A stretch of DNA of 64,000 nt from contig NZ_JAATJA010000001.1 in assembly GCF_011927665.1 (NCBI RefSeq), positions 40,925 to 104,924 on the forward strand. Direction: 5' to 3'. Position numbers and translations under genes: made by a program. The notes beneath the pieces are model-generated. The model was given only the letters and a program-made list of their open reading frames with translations. It did no database searches and was not told where the DNA came from. The stretch comes from Desulfobaculum xiamenense. Lineage in GTDB: Bacteria; Desulfobacterota; Desulfovibrionia; Desulfovibrionales; Desulfovibrionaceae. Position 1 is the first letter of the stretch. The number at the start of each line of letters is the position of its first letter. This document shows, in pieces, positions 43,430-51,201 of this stretch.

Positions 43430-43876
43430 ATGGGATTGTTCGCCGTCATGCTCGTCTGCGGCATCATCGCCGCACTCATCGCCGGGTCCAAGAACCGCAG
43501 CCGCATAGGCTGGTTCCTGCTCGGATGCATATTCGGACTCATCGCCGTTGCCGTCTTGGCCTGCCTGCGTACGCTGCCGCCGAAGTCGCAGGCTCCTTCC
43601 CCGGCCCCGTTCCCCATCGACGAGGACGACGAGGGCGACGCTCCCAGCGGATTCTGCAGCCCGGCCGCGACGCGTCGGCAGGCCGAGGAACGCGCGGCCA
43701 TGCGGGCCGATCGCGACAGGTGCGCGCGCGAGGAGTGGGAGAAAGGCCGCCGCGAATGCCCGCACTGCGCGGAGCTTATCCGGCGCAAGGCCACGGTCTG
43801 CCGCTTCTGCGGCGCGCAGGTTACGCCGGAGGAATATCCCTGCCCGCAGGCAATCGACGCTCCGGTCCAGCCCTGA
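43430..43876 (+). CDS. Membrane-anchored zinc-ribbon protein, antisense insertion in the tail operon
   Basis: Predicted 148-residue protein with an excellent ribosome-binding site (AAAGGAGG). Two hydrophobic helices (about residues 2-19 and 26-46), an acidic linker (FPIDEDDEGD), a helical region, and a C-terminal zinc ribbon CPHC/CRFC. It is the only rightward gene inside the tail block, ends 1 bp from the convergent tail chaperone stop and starts 63 bp from the divergent tape measure start, so it looks like a moron with its own promoter (TTGGCT about 17 bp before TACCCG upstream is possible). A relative lies outside the prophage at 20998-21492. Function unknown. Confidence 0.78.
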   Translation: MGLFAVMLVCGIIAALIAGSKNRSRIGWFLLGCIFGLIAVAVLACLRTLPPKSQAPSPAPFPIDEDDEGDAPSGFCSPAATRRQAEERAAMRADRDRCAREEWEKGRRECPHCAELIRRKATVCRFCGAQVTPEEYPCPQAIDAPVQP

Positions 43877-43877
43877 T

Positions 43878-44602
43878 TCATCGCCCGCCCCGGCGCTCGT
43901 AGTCCGTCCCGCACGAGCTGCACGCCAGCGCCAGCCCCGTCCCGAAAACCAGCGCGCATTCGCCCACGCGGCGTCCGCCGCACGCGGTGCCGACATCCTG
44001 ACGGGGCTGCGCCGGGGGTGGGGCGGCCTCTGCCCGGCCCACGCCCAGAAAGGCCAGCACGGCCTCCCGGAACAGTTCCTCGCGCTGCGCGTGCTCCAGC
44101 CATGGGCCTACCTCGTCGGCCCGCACGCCCCACAGGACGCGCTCGCGTCTGGTGATGTCTCCTCTGGCGAGGAGCACGGTCCAGCGCTCGACGTGTCCGG
44201 CCAGCTCGTCCCAGCCGATTCCCGGCCCTTCGCCGCTGCGGCCAGCATGGTCCCCAGCGCGGTGCGCGCGCTGCCCATGGCGCTCATCTCCTCCAGCACG
44301 CCGGGCCAGTCGAAAAAATCGCGCACCACGTCCCGCGCAGTGGTGCCTGTGCAGTTTTCGGCCATGGTCTCGGCCCGCGCGTCCATGTCCCGCCGGTGCG
44401 CGCGGGTGCCCTCGGGCACCAGCACGATGGCCAGAAAGCGCGGCAGGGCCTGCCCCAGCGCGCTGGCGAAGGCCGCCTCGTCGCGCACGGTGGCCATGTC
44501 CACGCTGGTGAACAGCCGGGCCAGTTCCATCAGCTGCCCCAGCACGGGCATGCGCTGCTCGTAGACCGTCCCGCCGATGTCGTAGCGCTTCACGTCGTCC
44601 AT
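43878..44602 (-). CDS. Tail assembly chaperone GT-like frameshift product
   Basis: A long form of about 241 residues is predicted if ribosomes shift -1 near 44214-44234. Before that point the zero frame codes normally; after it, the -1 frame carries the sensible high-GC3 sequence (GIGWDELAGHVERWTVLLAR onward to GTDYERRGGR) while the zero frame becomes Ser/Pro-rich. Lambda-like phages make gpG and gpGT this way between the tail tube and tape measure genes, exactly this position. I do not find a canonical XXXYYYZ heptamer at the junction (local codons AAG GGC CGG GAA), so the exact slip site, or even a plain frameshift mutation, remains open. Confidence 0.65.
44108..44602 (-). CDS. Tail assembly chaperone G-like (zero-frame product)
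   Basis: Predicted 164-residue product of uninterrupted translation. The first 125 residues (DDVKRYDIGGTVYEQRMPVL onward, with an Asp/Glu-rich helical middle) fit small tail chaperones that coat the tape measure protein. The last 40 residues are Ser/Pro/Thr-rich, as expected when a short tail of the wrong frame is read. It lies between the tail tube and tape measure genes. Confidence 0.7.
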   Translation of the reverse strand: MDDVKRYDIGGTVYEQRMPVLGQLMELARLFTSVDMATVRDEAAFASALGQALPRFLAIVLVPEGTRAHRRDMDARAETMAENCTGTTARDVVRDFFDWPGVLEEMSAMGSARTALGTMLAAAAKGRESAGTSWPDTSSAGPCSSPEETSPDASASCGACGPTR

Positions 44603-44611
44603 CTCGTGCTC

Positions 44612-45772
44612 CTAGAAGTAGATGAGCCGCAGTTCGTCGTCGCCCGCCACGCCCTTCAGCTCGAAGTTCAGGGTGTAGGTGGTGCGTCCCTCGCGGTCCG
44701 CATAGGCCGGGGCCTGCGCGTGCTGGGCCGCTGGCGCGAGCACCAGCACCCGGTTCCCGGCCCGGCTGCCCACCAGCGCCTGAATGCGCGCCGTCTCGCC
44801 CGTCTCCCACGCGGCAAAGGGATTGTCGCTGTCGAGGCTGTCGGCCTTGGGGTCCAGCGTTCCGGTGGGCGTGCGGTCCGTGACGCTGAAGCCGCGCACC
44901 CCGTCGGGGGCGTTCAAGTCCTCGTCGCGGGTCACGGTGTTGGCAAGCTCGAAGCTCAGGCTGGTCACGCCGTGCGGCGCGTAGCCGCCCACGGTCAGCC
45001 CCATGGCCACGGCCAGCGGCGGCAGGGTCGCATCCAACGCGGGCACGGGCTGCGTGGCCTCCACCGGACGCACGTAGCGCCCGGACAGGGTGAAGTTGAA
45101 GATGCCGGGCGCGGCGCTTGGCAGTTCAAGGCTGAACGTTCCCCGCGCTCCGGGCAGGGCGTGGCGGTGGCCGTCCAGATAGACGTGTAGGGTGGCGGAT
45201 TCCATGTCCCCGGCCTCGGACGTGGGGCGGTACTGCCAGCCGGTGAGGGGCGCGGCCGAGGCGGCGCAGGTGGCGGCGCTGTCCGCGCCGGTCAGGGTGT
45301 CGGCCTCGGCGAACGCGCCGGTCACGGCGTCGAGGAGCAGCCCGGTCACGCCGTGGGCGTTGACCACGGCCACCAGCGTGCCCGAACCCGATCCGCCGGA
45401 GACACCCTCGCCGGGCGTGAAGTCTGCCGGGGACGAGGCCGTGGGCACAAAGACCACGGCCTCGGCGCGCATGGCGCAGGCGCGCAGCAGGGCGTCGGTC
45501 TCCGGACGCCGTACCGCGGTGCCGTCGAGGCCGCCGCCGCGCAGCTCGTGGCGTCCCGTGTAGCCGCTTTGCAGCTTGCCGTTGACATGCGCCACGGGCG
45601 AGAGCGTGGACGAGATGCGGTCGTTGGCCACGGCCTCGCCCTGCGGATTCACGGTGGCGCCGGAGAGCATCATCAGCGCGTCGGCCGCCGTCGGTGCGGC
45701 GTCCTCGCCGTAGGTGGTCTCGATCTTGGCGAACAGCGCCTGCCGGGTGGTGAGCTTGTCGCGAAACAACAT
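44612..45772 (-). CDS. Major tail tube protein
   Basis: Predicted 386-residue beta-rich virion protein (tube hexamer subunit), AGGAGG upstream of the ATG at 45772. Typical features are the N-terminal RDKLTTRQALFAKIETTYGE, a duplicated strand pattern and a C-terminal YTLNFELKGVAGDDELRLIY. Order (terminator-like protein, tube, chaperone, tape measure) supports the assignment. Confidence 0.8.
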   Translation of the reverse strand: MLFRDKLTTRQALFAKIETTYGEDAAPTAADALMMLSGATVNPQGEAVANDRISSTLSPVAHVNGKLQSGYTGRHELRGGGLDGTAVRRPETDALLRACAMRAEAVVFVPTASSPADFTPGEGVSGGSGSGTLVAVVNAHGVTGLLLDAVTGAFAEADTLTGADSAATCAASAAPLTGWQYRPTSEAGDMESATLHVYLDGHRHALPGARGTFSLELPSAAPGIFNFTLSGRYVRPVEATQPVPALDATLPPLAVAMGLTVGGYAPHGVTSLSFELANTVTRDEDLNAPDGVRGFSVTDRTPTGTLDPKADSLDSDNPFAAWETGETARIQALVGSRAGNRVLVLAPAAQHAQAPAYADREGRTTYTLNFELKGVAGDDELRLIYF

Positions 45773-45786
45773 GTGGTGCCTCCTGA

Positions 45787-46248
45787 TCAGTGGATGGGGT
45801 CGTGGTAGGAAATGGCGTAGCCGTAGAATGCGCCGAATCCGCCTCCGCCCGGCCACTGGCGGTCGGGCGGGGCGGGAACCGGGGTGGTCGGGATGTCGGC
45901 CGCCACCAGTGCGGAGGTGGCCGTGCGCTCCACCAGTTCGGCCAGCCGCTCATGGGCGGCGCGTCCGGTCTGGCAGCGGTAGCCCTCGGGCGCGGTGACC
46001 CACACGCCCGCAGGGGAAAACACCCCCACCAGCACGAGGTGTTCGCGGTCCACGAGGTTGGCGGAGCGCGAGCGGTCATCCGTGGCGATCTGCACCACCG
46101 GGGCCTCGTCCAGCTCCGGGCCTGCGCCGGGTTCGTACCCGGCCACCACGGTGAGGGTGGTCCCCCACGTTTCGGCGCACAGTCGGTCGATGTCCGCGTC
46201 GCGGGCGATGGCGGCGGCCATGGTCACGACGATGTCGTTCAGGTTCAT
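45787..46248 (-). CDS. Probable tail terminator protein
   Basis: Predicted 153-residue protein directly upstream of the tail tube gene, where the tail terminator (gpU-like) normally lies. It has alternating helix and strand (RDADIDRLCAETWGTTLTVV, ATSALVAADIPTTPVP). Assignment rests mainly on order and size; the gene overlaps its upstream neighbour by 4 bp. Confidence 0.6.
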   Translation of the reverse strand: MNLNDIVVTMAAAIARDADIDRLCAETWGTTLTVVAGYEPGAGPELDEAPVVQIATDDRSRSANLVDREHLVLVGVFSPAGVWVTAPEGYRCQTGRAAHERLAELVERTATSALVAADIPTTPVPAPPDRQWPGGGGFGAFYGYAISYHDPIH

Positions 46249-46817
46249 GTCTGCCTCACGAGGTTGTTGAGTTCCTGGACGTAGACGCGCGCCAGTCTGT
46301 CGCCTATGCGGCGGCGCAGGCGGCGTTGCAGGGATTCGCGGCGGTAGTAGGTCATCATGGACGGGCCGTAGAGCCGCTTCACGGGCAGCCGCTTGCCCCC
46401 CGTACGTTTGACGAGCAGCCGCGCGCCGCCCCGCGTGGGCATCCAGAACGAGCCGCGCACGGTCTTGTGCGGCAGGCGGGTCTTGATCTTCACGGACACG
46501 CCGCGCCTGGGGCGTGTGGCGGCCGAGGCACCCGGCCGGGTGGGGTAGTGGTCCAGCCCCGCGCTGCGGCGGCCGGAACCGGACAGTTCGGCCACGGGGT
46601 GCGTCCACGTGGCCTTGTGGATGACAAACGCGTTGCGGATGTCGCGGGCGGACAGGGCCACGTCCTGCCGGATGAGGCGTACGGCGTCGGTACGCGCGCC
46701 CTGCGCCACCTTGTTGGCGGTGCGCGCGGCCACCTTGTCGAGTCCACGGTCCATGGTGCCCAGCAGTTTCTGCACGCGCCGGATGTCGCGGGTTGATGCC
46801 GCGGGGTCGATGATCAT
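46245..46817 (-). CDS. Minor tail protein Z-like
   Basis: Predicted 190-residue, very basic protein resembling the prophage minor tail protein Z family: helical N-terminus (DRGLDKVAARTANKVAQGAR, IRNAFVIHKATW) and a C-terminal basic helix (RRESLQRRLRRRIGDRLARV). In lambda Z acts in head-tail joining/tail completion. GGAGG is 6 nt upstream of the ATG at 46817. It overlaps both neighbours by 4 bp. Confidence 0.75.
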   Translation of the reverse strand: MIIDPAASTRDIRRVQKLLGTMDRGLDKVAARTANKVAQGARTDAVRLIRQDVALSARDIRNAFVIHKATWTHPVAELSGSGRRSAGLDHYPTRPGASAATRPRRGVSVKIKTRLPHKTVRGSFWMPTRGGARLLVKRTGGKRLPVKRLYGPSMMTYYRRESLQRRLRRRIGDRLARVYVQELNNLVRQT

Positions 46818-47128
46818 GCCTGCCTCCATGCCGCGAGACGGCCAGTGACGCAGGCGCAGGCCCACACGTGGGCCGTGGTCTGGGGTGCCGCGCAGATGCC
46901 GGCCACGGTGTAGGTCTGCCCGTTCACCACGAACAGCGCGCCGTTTCGCGGCTCGGCGGGCACCTCGCTCACGCGGACCTTGATCACGGCCTCCCCGCCG
47001 GATGCGTCGCGTCCGCCGTGCTCCATGCGCACGGTGACCTCAAGGCCGCAAGCGGCCGGGTCCGCCCGGTAGAGCGCCGCGCGCCCCGTTTGCGCGAAGA
47101 CGGCGTCCATGACCGTGGCGGCGTTCAT
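46814..47128 (-). CDS. Probable head-tail joining protein
   Basis: Predicted 104-residue protein of beta-rich character (EVTVRMEHGGRDASGGEAVI, GALFVVNGQTYTVAGICAAP), similar in size and layout to the lambda gpFII-type head-tail attachment proteins. The ATG is overlapped by the upstream holin gene stop (ATGA-type coupling). Confidence 0.65.
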   Translation of the reverse strand: MNAATVMDAVFAQTGRAALYRADPAACGLEVTVRMEHGGRDASGGEAVIKVRVSEVPAEPRNGALFVVNGQTYTVAGICAAPQTTAHVWACACVTGRLAAWRQA

Positions 47129-47706
47129 TTGGCACCTCCGAACCAGCGGCGGGACAGGCGGTCCAGCACGCTCGGGGTGCTCTGTTCGCCCGCCTCGATG
47201 CGCTGCTTGCGTCCACGGTGGTAGCTGGCCACGCCAAGGATCGTCAGCGGGATGAGCCAGAAGGTTTCCGGGACGTTGCGCAGTTCGGCGATGACGTCGG
47301 CGCTCGTGCCGCGCGCGATGCCGTAGGCGATGGCGCAGGCCATGGCGCTCCACGCCAGCGCGGAGCAGAAGCCCCAGAACGGTCGCCAGCGGCGGGACCA
47401 CGTGTCCTCGGAGCGCGTCTCGGTTTGCATGGTCCCGTTCACTGTGCGCATATCCTCGGTGGCACTGACGATGGACAGCCGCTCCAGCTCGAAGTGGTGG
47501 TCCTCCTCAACGCGGGAGAGGGCCGTCATGGCCGCTGCCGCGTCGCCGTCGATGGCGGCCAGCACGGCCTGCGGCTCGCTCTCGGCCAGCCCGAGGGCGC
47601 TGGCCACCATGCCGCCGACAGCCGCACCGCCGGGTCCGGCGATGGCCGTGCCAAGCAGCGGCAGTCCCATGCCGAGGAGGCGCTTGCCCACGTCGGCCCA
47701 GTTCAT
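47125..47706 (-). CDS. Three-helix holin-like membrane protein
   Basis: Predicted 193-residue protein with a glycine-rich N-terminal hydrophobic stretch (about 8-42, LLGMGLPLLGTAIAGPGGAA) and two strong C-terminal membrane helices (about 108-130 and 146-163). It resembles the 3-TM holins found in gene transfer agents and related phages, often encoded beside a peptidase. The M15 peptidase gene is coupled upstream by 4 bp, which supports a lysis role. Confidence 0.7.
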   Translation of the reverse strand: MNWADVGKRLLGMGLPLLGTAIAGPGGAAVGGMVASALGLAESEPQAVLAAIDGDAAAAMTALSRVEEDHHFELERLSIVSATEDMRTVNGTMQTETRSEDTWSRRWRPFWGFCSALAWSAMACAIAYGIARGTSADVIAELRNVPETFWLIPLTILGVASYHRGRKQRIEAGEQSTPSVLDRLSRRWFGGAK

Positions 47707-48086
47707 GCCCGCCCCCTGGCCGGGTACAGCCACGCCACGCGCGGGTCCTTGTCCGGGTCGTCGTCGGCGTGGATGAAGTCCTTGGCAACGCCGATGCGGG
47801 TGAAGCCTGCGGCGATGAGTCCGCCCAGCACGAGGAAGCGCTCGCGGCTATTTCGCACGCGGATGTCCACGGCGTGGGCTTCGCGCGTGCTACTGGCGAG
47901 GTGCGCGGAATCCTGCGCGCCGCCGACCTCGGCGTTGTGCCGTTCGCAGCGGCAGGCGCTGGTCAGGATGAAGGGGATGCCCGCCAGTTCGCGCGCCACG
48001 TTCAGCCGCGCGCGCGTCTCGGGGTGCATGTGCACCAGCCCGCAGCAGGTGCAGGCCAGCTCGGAGTCCGCAAAGAATTCCTTCAT
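47703..48086 (-). CDS. Peptidase M15-type endolysin
   Basis: Predicted 127-residue zinc D-Ala-D-Ala endopeptidase of the M15A kind. The metal and catalytic residues appear as SAHLASSTREAHAVD (first His/Asp set) and FIHADDD near the C-terminus, with the N-terminal EFFADSELACTCCGL typical of this phage family. It would cut peptidoglycan cross-links after the holin opens the membrane. Confidence 0.85.
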   Translation of the reverse strand: MKEFFADSELACTCCGLVHMHPETRARLNVARELAGIPFILTSACRCERHNAEVGGAQDSAHLASSTREAHAVDIRVRNSRERFLVLGGLIAAGFTRIGVAKDFIHADDDPDKDPRVAWLYPARGRA

Positions 48087-48087
48087 G

Positions 48088-48318
48088 TCAGTCCCTCCCG
48101 TTTCCGTTCAAGAGTTCCGCCTTCGTCTCGTCTGGAATCTTGTCGCTGTAGACGATGAGCGCGCGCACCATGGGGGTGAACACGCCCATGGTCTTCTCCA
48201 GCCGCCGGAACTCCTCGCGCGTTACGAACTGGCGCGCCATGCACGCCCGTACCCCGAAGGCCGTGAACACGGACACGAGCGTCGAGCCGAAGAACAGTTC
48301 AAGTGGGGTCAGCAGCAT
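48088..48318 (-). CDS. Small single-pass membrane protein of the lysis region
   Basis: Predicted 76-residue protein: hydrophobic helix at about residues 4-27 (TPLELFFGSTLVSVFTAFGV) followed by a charged helical tail ending NGNGRD. The position directly upstream of the endolysin suggests an antiholin, pinholin or spanin-like part. No family recognised. Confidence 0.65.
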   Translation of the reverse strand: MLLTPLELFFGSTLVSVFTAFGVRACMARQFVTREEFRRLEKTMGVFTPMVRALIVYSDKIPDETKAELLNGNGRD

Positions 48319-48387
48319 GGCCGCTCCGTGGGTCAGTGGTTCTTGCGAGGCGGGAAGCGCAGCGCCCGCAGCGCCCGCCCGCCTCGC

Positions 48388-48418
48388 CCCCGGCCCGCGC
48401 AGGGCGTGCGGGCCGGGG
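48388..48418 (-). terminator. Hairpin after the major capsid gene
   Basis: CCCCGGCCCGC (48388-48398) pairs with GCGGGCCGGGG (48408-48418) just downstream of the capsid gene. It lacks a T-run; a partial terminator or RNA stabiliser that favours high capsid expression is plausible, as commonly seen after phage capsid genes. Confidence 0.55.
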
Positions 48419-48441
48419 ACTTGGAGGGAGGCAGGGAGGTG

Positions 48442-49410
48442 CTATGCGGCCTTGGCGTTCACGCCCTTGAGCAGGTAGCCCGCAAGGGACATGGTGATGC
48501 ATTCGTCGGTGTGCTGCCGTGCGCGCACCACGTTGGAGCGCACATTCTCGTCGCGGTAGGTCTCCACGCTCAGCGCGCCGCCGTCGGTCTCCCATGCGAA
48601 GGTCCGGCCGAGGCACGGCTCCTTGAGGTCGAGCCCGCCGTCCGACAGCACGGCCAGCATGGCGTAGGTGCTGGCCCAGATTCTGGCGGGGCTGACGCCC
48701 TTTCCGGCCTTGGCCGAGTCGTACACGCCGCCCGCCACGATGACGCGATCCACGCCGAAGTACTGGGCCAGCAGCGGCGCGGACAACTCGCCGCGCACCA
48801 CGTTGGGGTTGGAGAACTTGATGCGGTCCACCACGGCGTCGCACACGCCAAGCCCCCGGAAGATTTCGCGGTTGATGATGAGGGCGTTGGGGGCAAGGCC
48901 CGTGGCGTCCTCGATGGCGGTCTTGCCCGCGTTCACGTCGGCCAGCGGGTCCGCGCCTGCGGGGTCCAGCCAGCCCTTGGCCACGCTCTCGGTGCGGAAG
49001 GTCGTCTCGTTGAAGACGCGGTCGGCGATGCGCTTTTCGGCCACGCGCTCGATGATGCCCGTGGCGCGCGTGGTGGCCACGCTCTCCGCGTCGAAGTAGG
49101 TGGCCAGCATGGCGGCCTCGGAGTCGTCCACCGGCTCCTCGAAGCCGTTCTCGCGGCAGTTGAATTCCTTGAAGTCGTAGGGGAAGTCGTCCCGGCTGTA
49201 GGCGGAGCGCGGGGCGCGCTCGGTGCGGGGCATGGACAGCAGCGCCTTGGCCGGGATGGTCGGATACTGCCCGGTCTTGACCCGCGTGGGGAAGATCGGC
49301 AGCACCAGCCTGCCGATGTAGCCTCGGCGGGTGTCGTCCGTGGTGAATTCCATGGCCACCTGTTCGAGGTCCGGGCGGCGGATGGCGTTGGTGGTCTGCG
49401 GATGGGGCAT
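48442..49410 (-). CDS. Major capsid protein
   Basis: Predicted 322-residue capsid subunit. It follows the protease/scaffold and decoration genes in the order of lambda (C, Nu3, D, E), is close in size to lambda gpE (341), and shows GYIGRLVLPIFPTRVKTGQY, FNCRENGFEEPVDDSEA and a C-terminal RARQHTDECITMSLAGYLLK segment typical of this capsid group. The strong ribosome-binding region and the following hairpin suit a highly expressed gene. Confidence 0.82.
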   Translation of the reverse strand: MPHPQTTNAIRRPDLEQVAMEFTTDDTRRGYIGRLVLPIFPTRVKTGQYPTIPAKALLSMPRTERAPRSAYSRDDFPYDFKEFNCRENGFEEPVDDSEAAMLATYFDAESVATTRATGIIERVAEKRIADRVFNETTFRTESVAKGWLDPAGADPLADVNAGKTAIEDATGLAPNALIINREIFRGLGVCDAVVDRIKFSNPNVVRGELSAPLLAQYFGVDRVIVAGGVYDSAKAGKGVSPARIWASTYAMLAVLSDGGLDLKEPCLGRTFAWETDGGALSVETYRDENVRSNVVRARQHTDECITMSLAGYLLKGVNAKAA

Positions 49411-49437
49411 GGGTGTGTTCCTCCCGGTGCTCGATGG

Positions 49438-49833
49438 TTAGCTGACGGTTCGGGTGTCGGTGTAGCCGTGGGGCATGATCTCGATGCGCTCCCCGGCCTC
49501 GGACGCGGCTTCCATGGCGATGCCGACGCGGCGGTAGCTCCCGGCCACGGCGGGCAGGGCCTGCACGCGTCCGAGGGTGGCGGCGTAGACCACCGCGCCA
49601 AGGGGGATGGCCCCGGCTGCCTCGACCACCACGGTGCCCGCGGCGTTGAGCAGCTTGAGGCTCACGTTTTCCCCTGCGTCGGCGAGGTATTCGGTGACGC
49701 CGACGGGTTCGTCGGCGGACGAGGCGCTGGCGTATTCCGCCTCGCCGCTGGTGTTGATGCGGCACAGCTTGCACGGGCCAACGCCGCCGGATGCGGCGAC
49801 GAAGGTCATGCGGGGTCCGTCGGTATAGGGCAT
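49438..49833 (-). CDS. Capsid decoration protein (DUF2190-like)
   Basis: Predicted 131-residue, glycine/alanine/valine-rich beta protein (AGAIPLGAVVYAATLGRVQA) of the DUF2190 or capsid-cement type. Located between the protease/scaffold and major capsid genes, the lambda gpD position. GGAGACACG precedes the ATG. Confidence 0.72.
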   Translation of the reverse strand: MPYTDGPRMTFVAASGGVGPCKLCRINTSGEAEYASASSADEPVGVTEYLADAGENVSLKLLNAAGTVVVEAAGAIPLGAVVYAATLGRVQALPAVAGSYRRVGIAMEAASEAGERIEIMPHGYTDTRTVS

Positions 49834-49845
49834 GTCGTGTCTCCT

Positions 49846-50340
49846 CTATTTTCCGCAGCGCTCGACATAGGCTGCGTGCAGGGCGGGTTCCTCGCGCGCC
49901 ACGAGGCTCATGGCCCGAGTGATGGAAATGCCGTCGGCCGTGGCGCGGGCGCGGGCCACGGCCATGAAGTCCCTGTTGCCGCCCTTGTCCTGCGGCACCT
50001 GCCCGGCGCTGCCGCCAAGGCTGGCGCGCAGGTCGGCCTCGGCGCTGGCGGCGGCCTCGCGCGCGTGCAGGACCATGGCCTTGTAGGTCGCCTCCGGGGG
50101 CAGGCCCTTGGCCACGGCGTCGGCGGTCAGCTCCGCCCCGGCCCCGGCCTTCATGATCTCCAGCACGCGCTCGCGTTCGGCTGCGGTGGCCGTGGCGGCT
50201 GCCTGCGCCTCAATGGCGGACACGAGGTCCGGATGCGCGGCACGAAGCGTGTCCACGGTGTGCGCGTCCGTCGCTGCGGATGCGTTCCTCGCCCCGGCTG
50301 CGGGAGCCTCGGGCGTGTGCGCTGCTGCCTTGTCGGGCAT
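49846..50340 (-). CDS. Nested scaffold protein (Nu3-like), same frame as the protease
   Basis: An in-frame ATG at 50340 is preceded by AAAGGAGGGAGCGCACC, one of the best Shine-Dalgarno sequences in the window. It would yield a 164-residue helical scaffold (MPDKAAAHTPEAPAAG to YVERCGK). Lambda expresses Nu3 from inside gene C in this way, so a nested scaffold is the natural reading. Confidence 0.72.
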   Translation of the reverse strand: MPDKAAAHTPEAPAAGARNASAATDAHTVDTLRAAHPDLVSAIEAQAAATATAAERERVLEIMKAGAGAELTADAVAKGLPPEATYKAMVLHAREAAASAEADLRASLGGSAGQVPQDKGGNRDFMAVARARATADGISITRAMSLVAREEPALHAAYVERCGK

Positions 50341-51201
50341 GGTGCGCTCCCTCCTTTCGCCCCTGGCCAGCGCCAGGGCGGTTTCAAGGTTTCCGATCTC
50401 GTCGGCCAGCCCGGCCTGCACGGCCTCGGCACCGATGAAGGTGCGGCCGTCGGCCATGTCGGCCAGCACGGTTTCCACATGGACGCCCCGGCCCTCGGCC
50501 ACGGCGTCCACGAACAGCGAATAGTAGGCGTCCAGCTGCGACTGCAGGTAGTCCTGCCCCTCGCGCGAGAGGGGCGCGGCGTCGGAGGCGACACGCTTGT
50601 AGCGCCCGGCGGTCATCACCGTGCGGTGCACGCCGGCGGCGCGGTCCTGCTCGGAGCGGTCGTAGTGCACATAGGCCACGCCTATGGAGCCCACCTCGGC
50701 GTTGGAGCCGATGACCACGCGCTGCGCGGTGGCTCCCACCCAGTAGGCGGCGGAGCACATCATGCCGTAGCTGTGCGCCACCACGGGCTTGCTCGCGCGG
50801 GCGTGGCGCACGGCCTCGGCTATTTCCTCCACGGCAAACACGCTGCCGCCGGGGCTGTCGATGTCCAGCAGGATGCCGCACACCGCGCCGTCGTCCGCCG
50901 CCTGCCGGATGCGCGAGGCGATCTGCTGCGAGCTGGTGCCGCCGCTTATGGCCTGAAACAGGTTCATCCTGCGCTCCATCACGCCTGTCACCGCAATCAC
51001 GGCCACGCCGTCGCGCAGCTCATAGGCGCGCAGGTCCGTTCCGCCGCCCTCGCCGGGGCCAAACAGTTCGCGCGCGGCCACGGGCGGCTGCGTGCCGCCC
51101 AACTGCGCGGCCACGAAATCGGCCACGGCGGCCAGCTTGTCCGGGTGCAGCGCCCAGAAGCGCGTGCTCAATTCCATGACGGCCCTATTCGTCCTCGGCA
51201 T
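49846..51201 (-). CDS. S49-family prohead protease with C-terminal scaffold
   Basis: Predicted 451 residues. The N-terminal about 280 are a SppA/S49 serine protease (lambda gpC-like): LLDIDSPGGSV, the nucleophile serine in SYGMMCSAAYW, and GSIGVAYVHYDRSEQDR. The C-terminal about 165 residues are helical, Ala/Glu-rich and scaffold-like. The ATG at 51201 has GAGGAG 7 nt upstream and overlaps the portal gene end by 17 bp. An internal start with its own ribosome-binding site probably makes the scaffold alone (see the nested gene). Confidence 0.88.
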   Translation of the reverse strand: MPRTNRAVMELSTRFWALHPDKLAAVADFVAAQLGGTQPPVAARELFGPGEGGGTDLRAYELRDGVAVIAVTGVMERRMNLFQAISGGTSSQQIASRIRQAADDGAVCGILLDIDSPGGSVFAVEEIAEAVRHARASKPVVAHSYGMMCSAAYWVGATAQRVVIGSNAEVGSIGVAYVHYDRSEQDRAAGVHRTVMTAGRYKRVASDAAPLSREGQDYLQSQLDAYYSLFVDAVAEGRGVHVETVLADMADGRTFIGAEAVQAGLADEIGNLETALALARGERRERTMPDKAAAHTPEAPAAGARNASAATDAHTVDTLRAAHPDLVSAIEAQAAATATAAERERVLEIMKAGAGAELTADAVAKGLPPEATYKAMVLHAREAAASAEADLRASLGGSAGQVPQDKGGNRDFMAVARARATADGISITRAMSLVAREEPALHAAYVERCGK

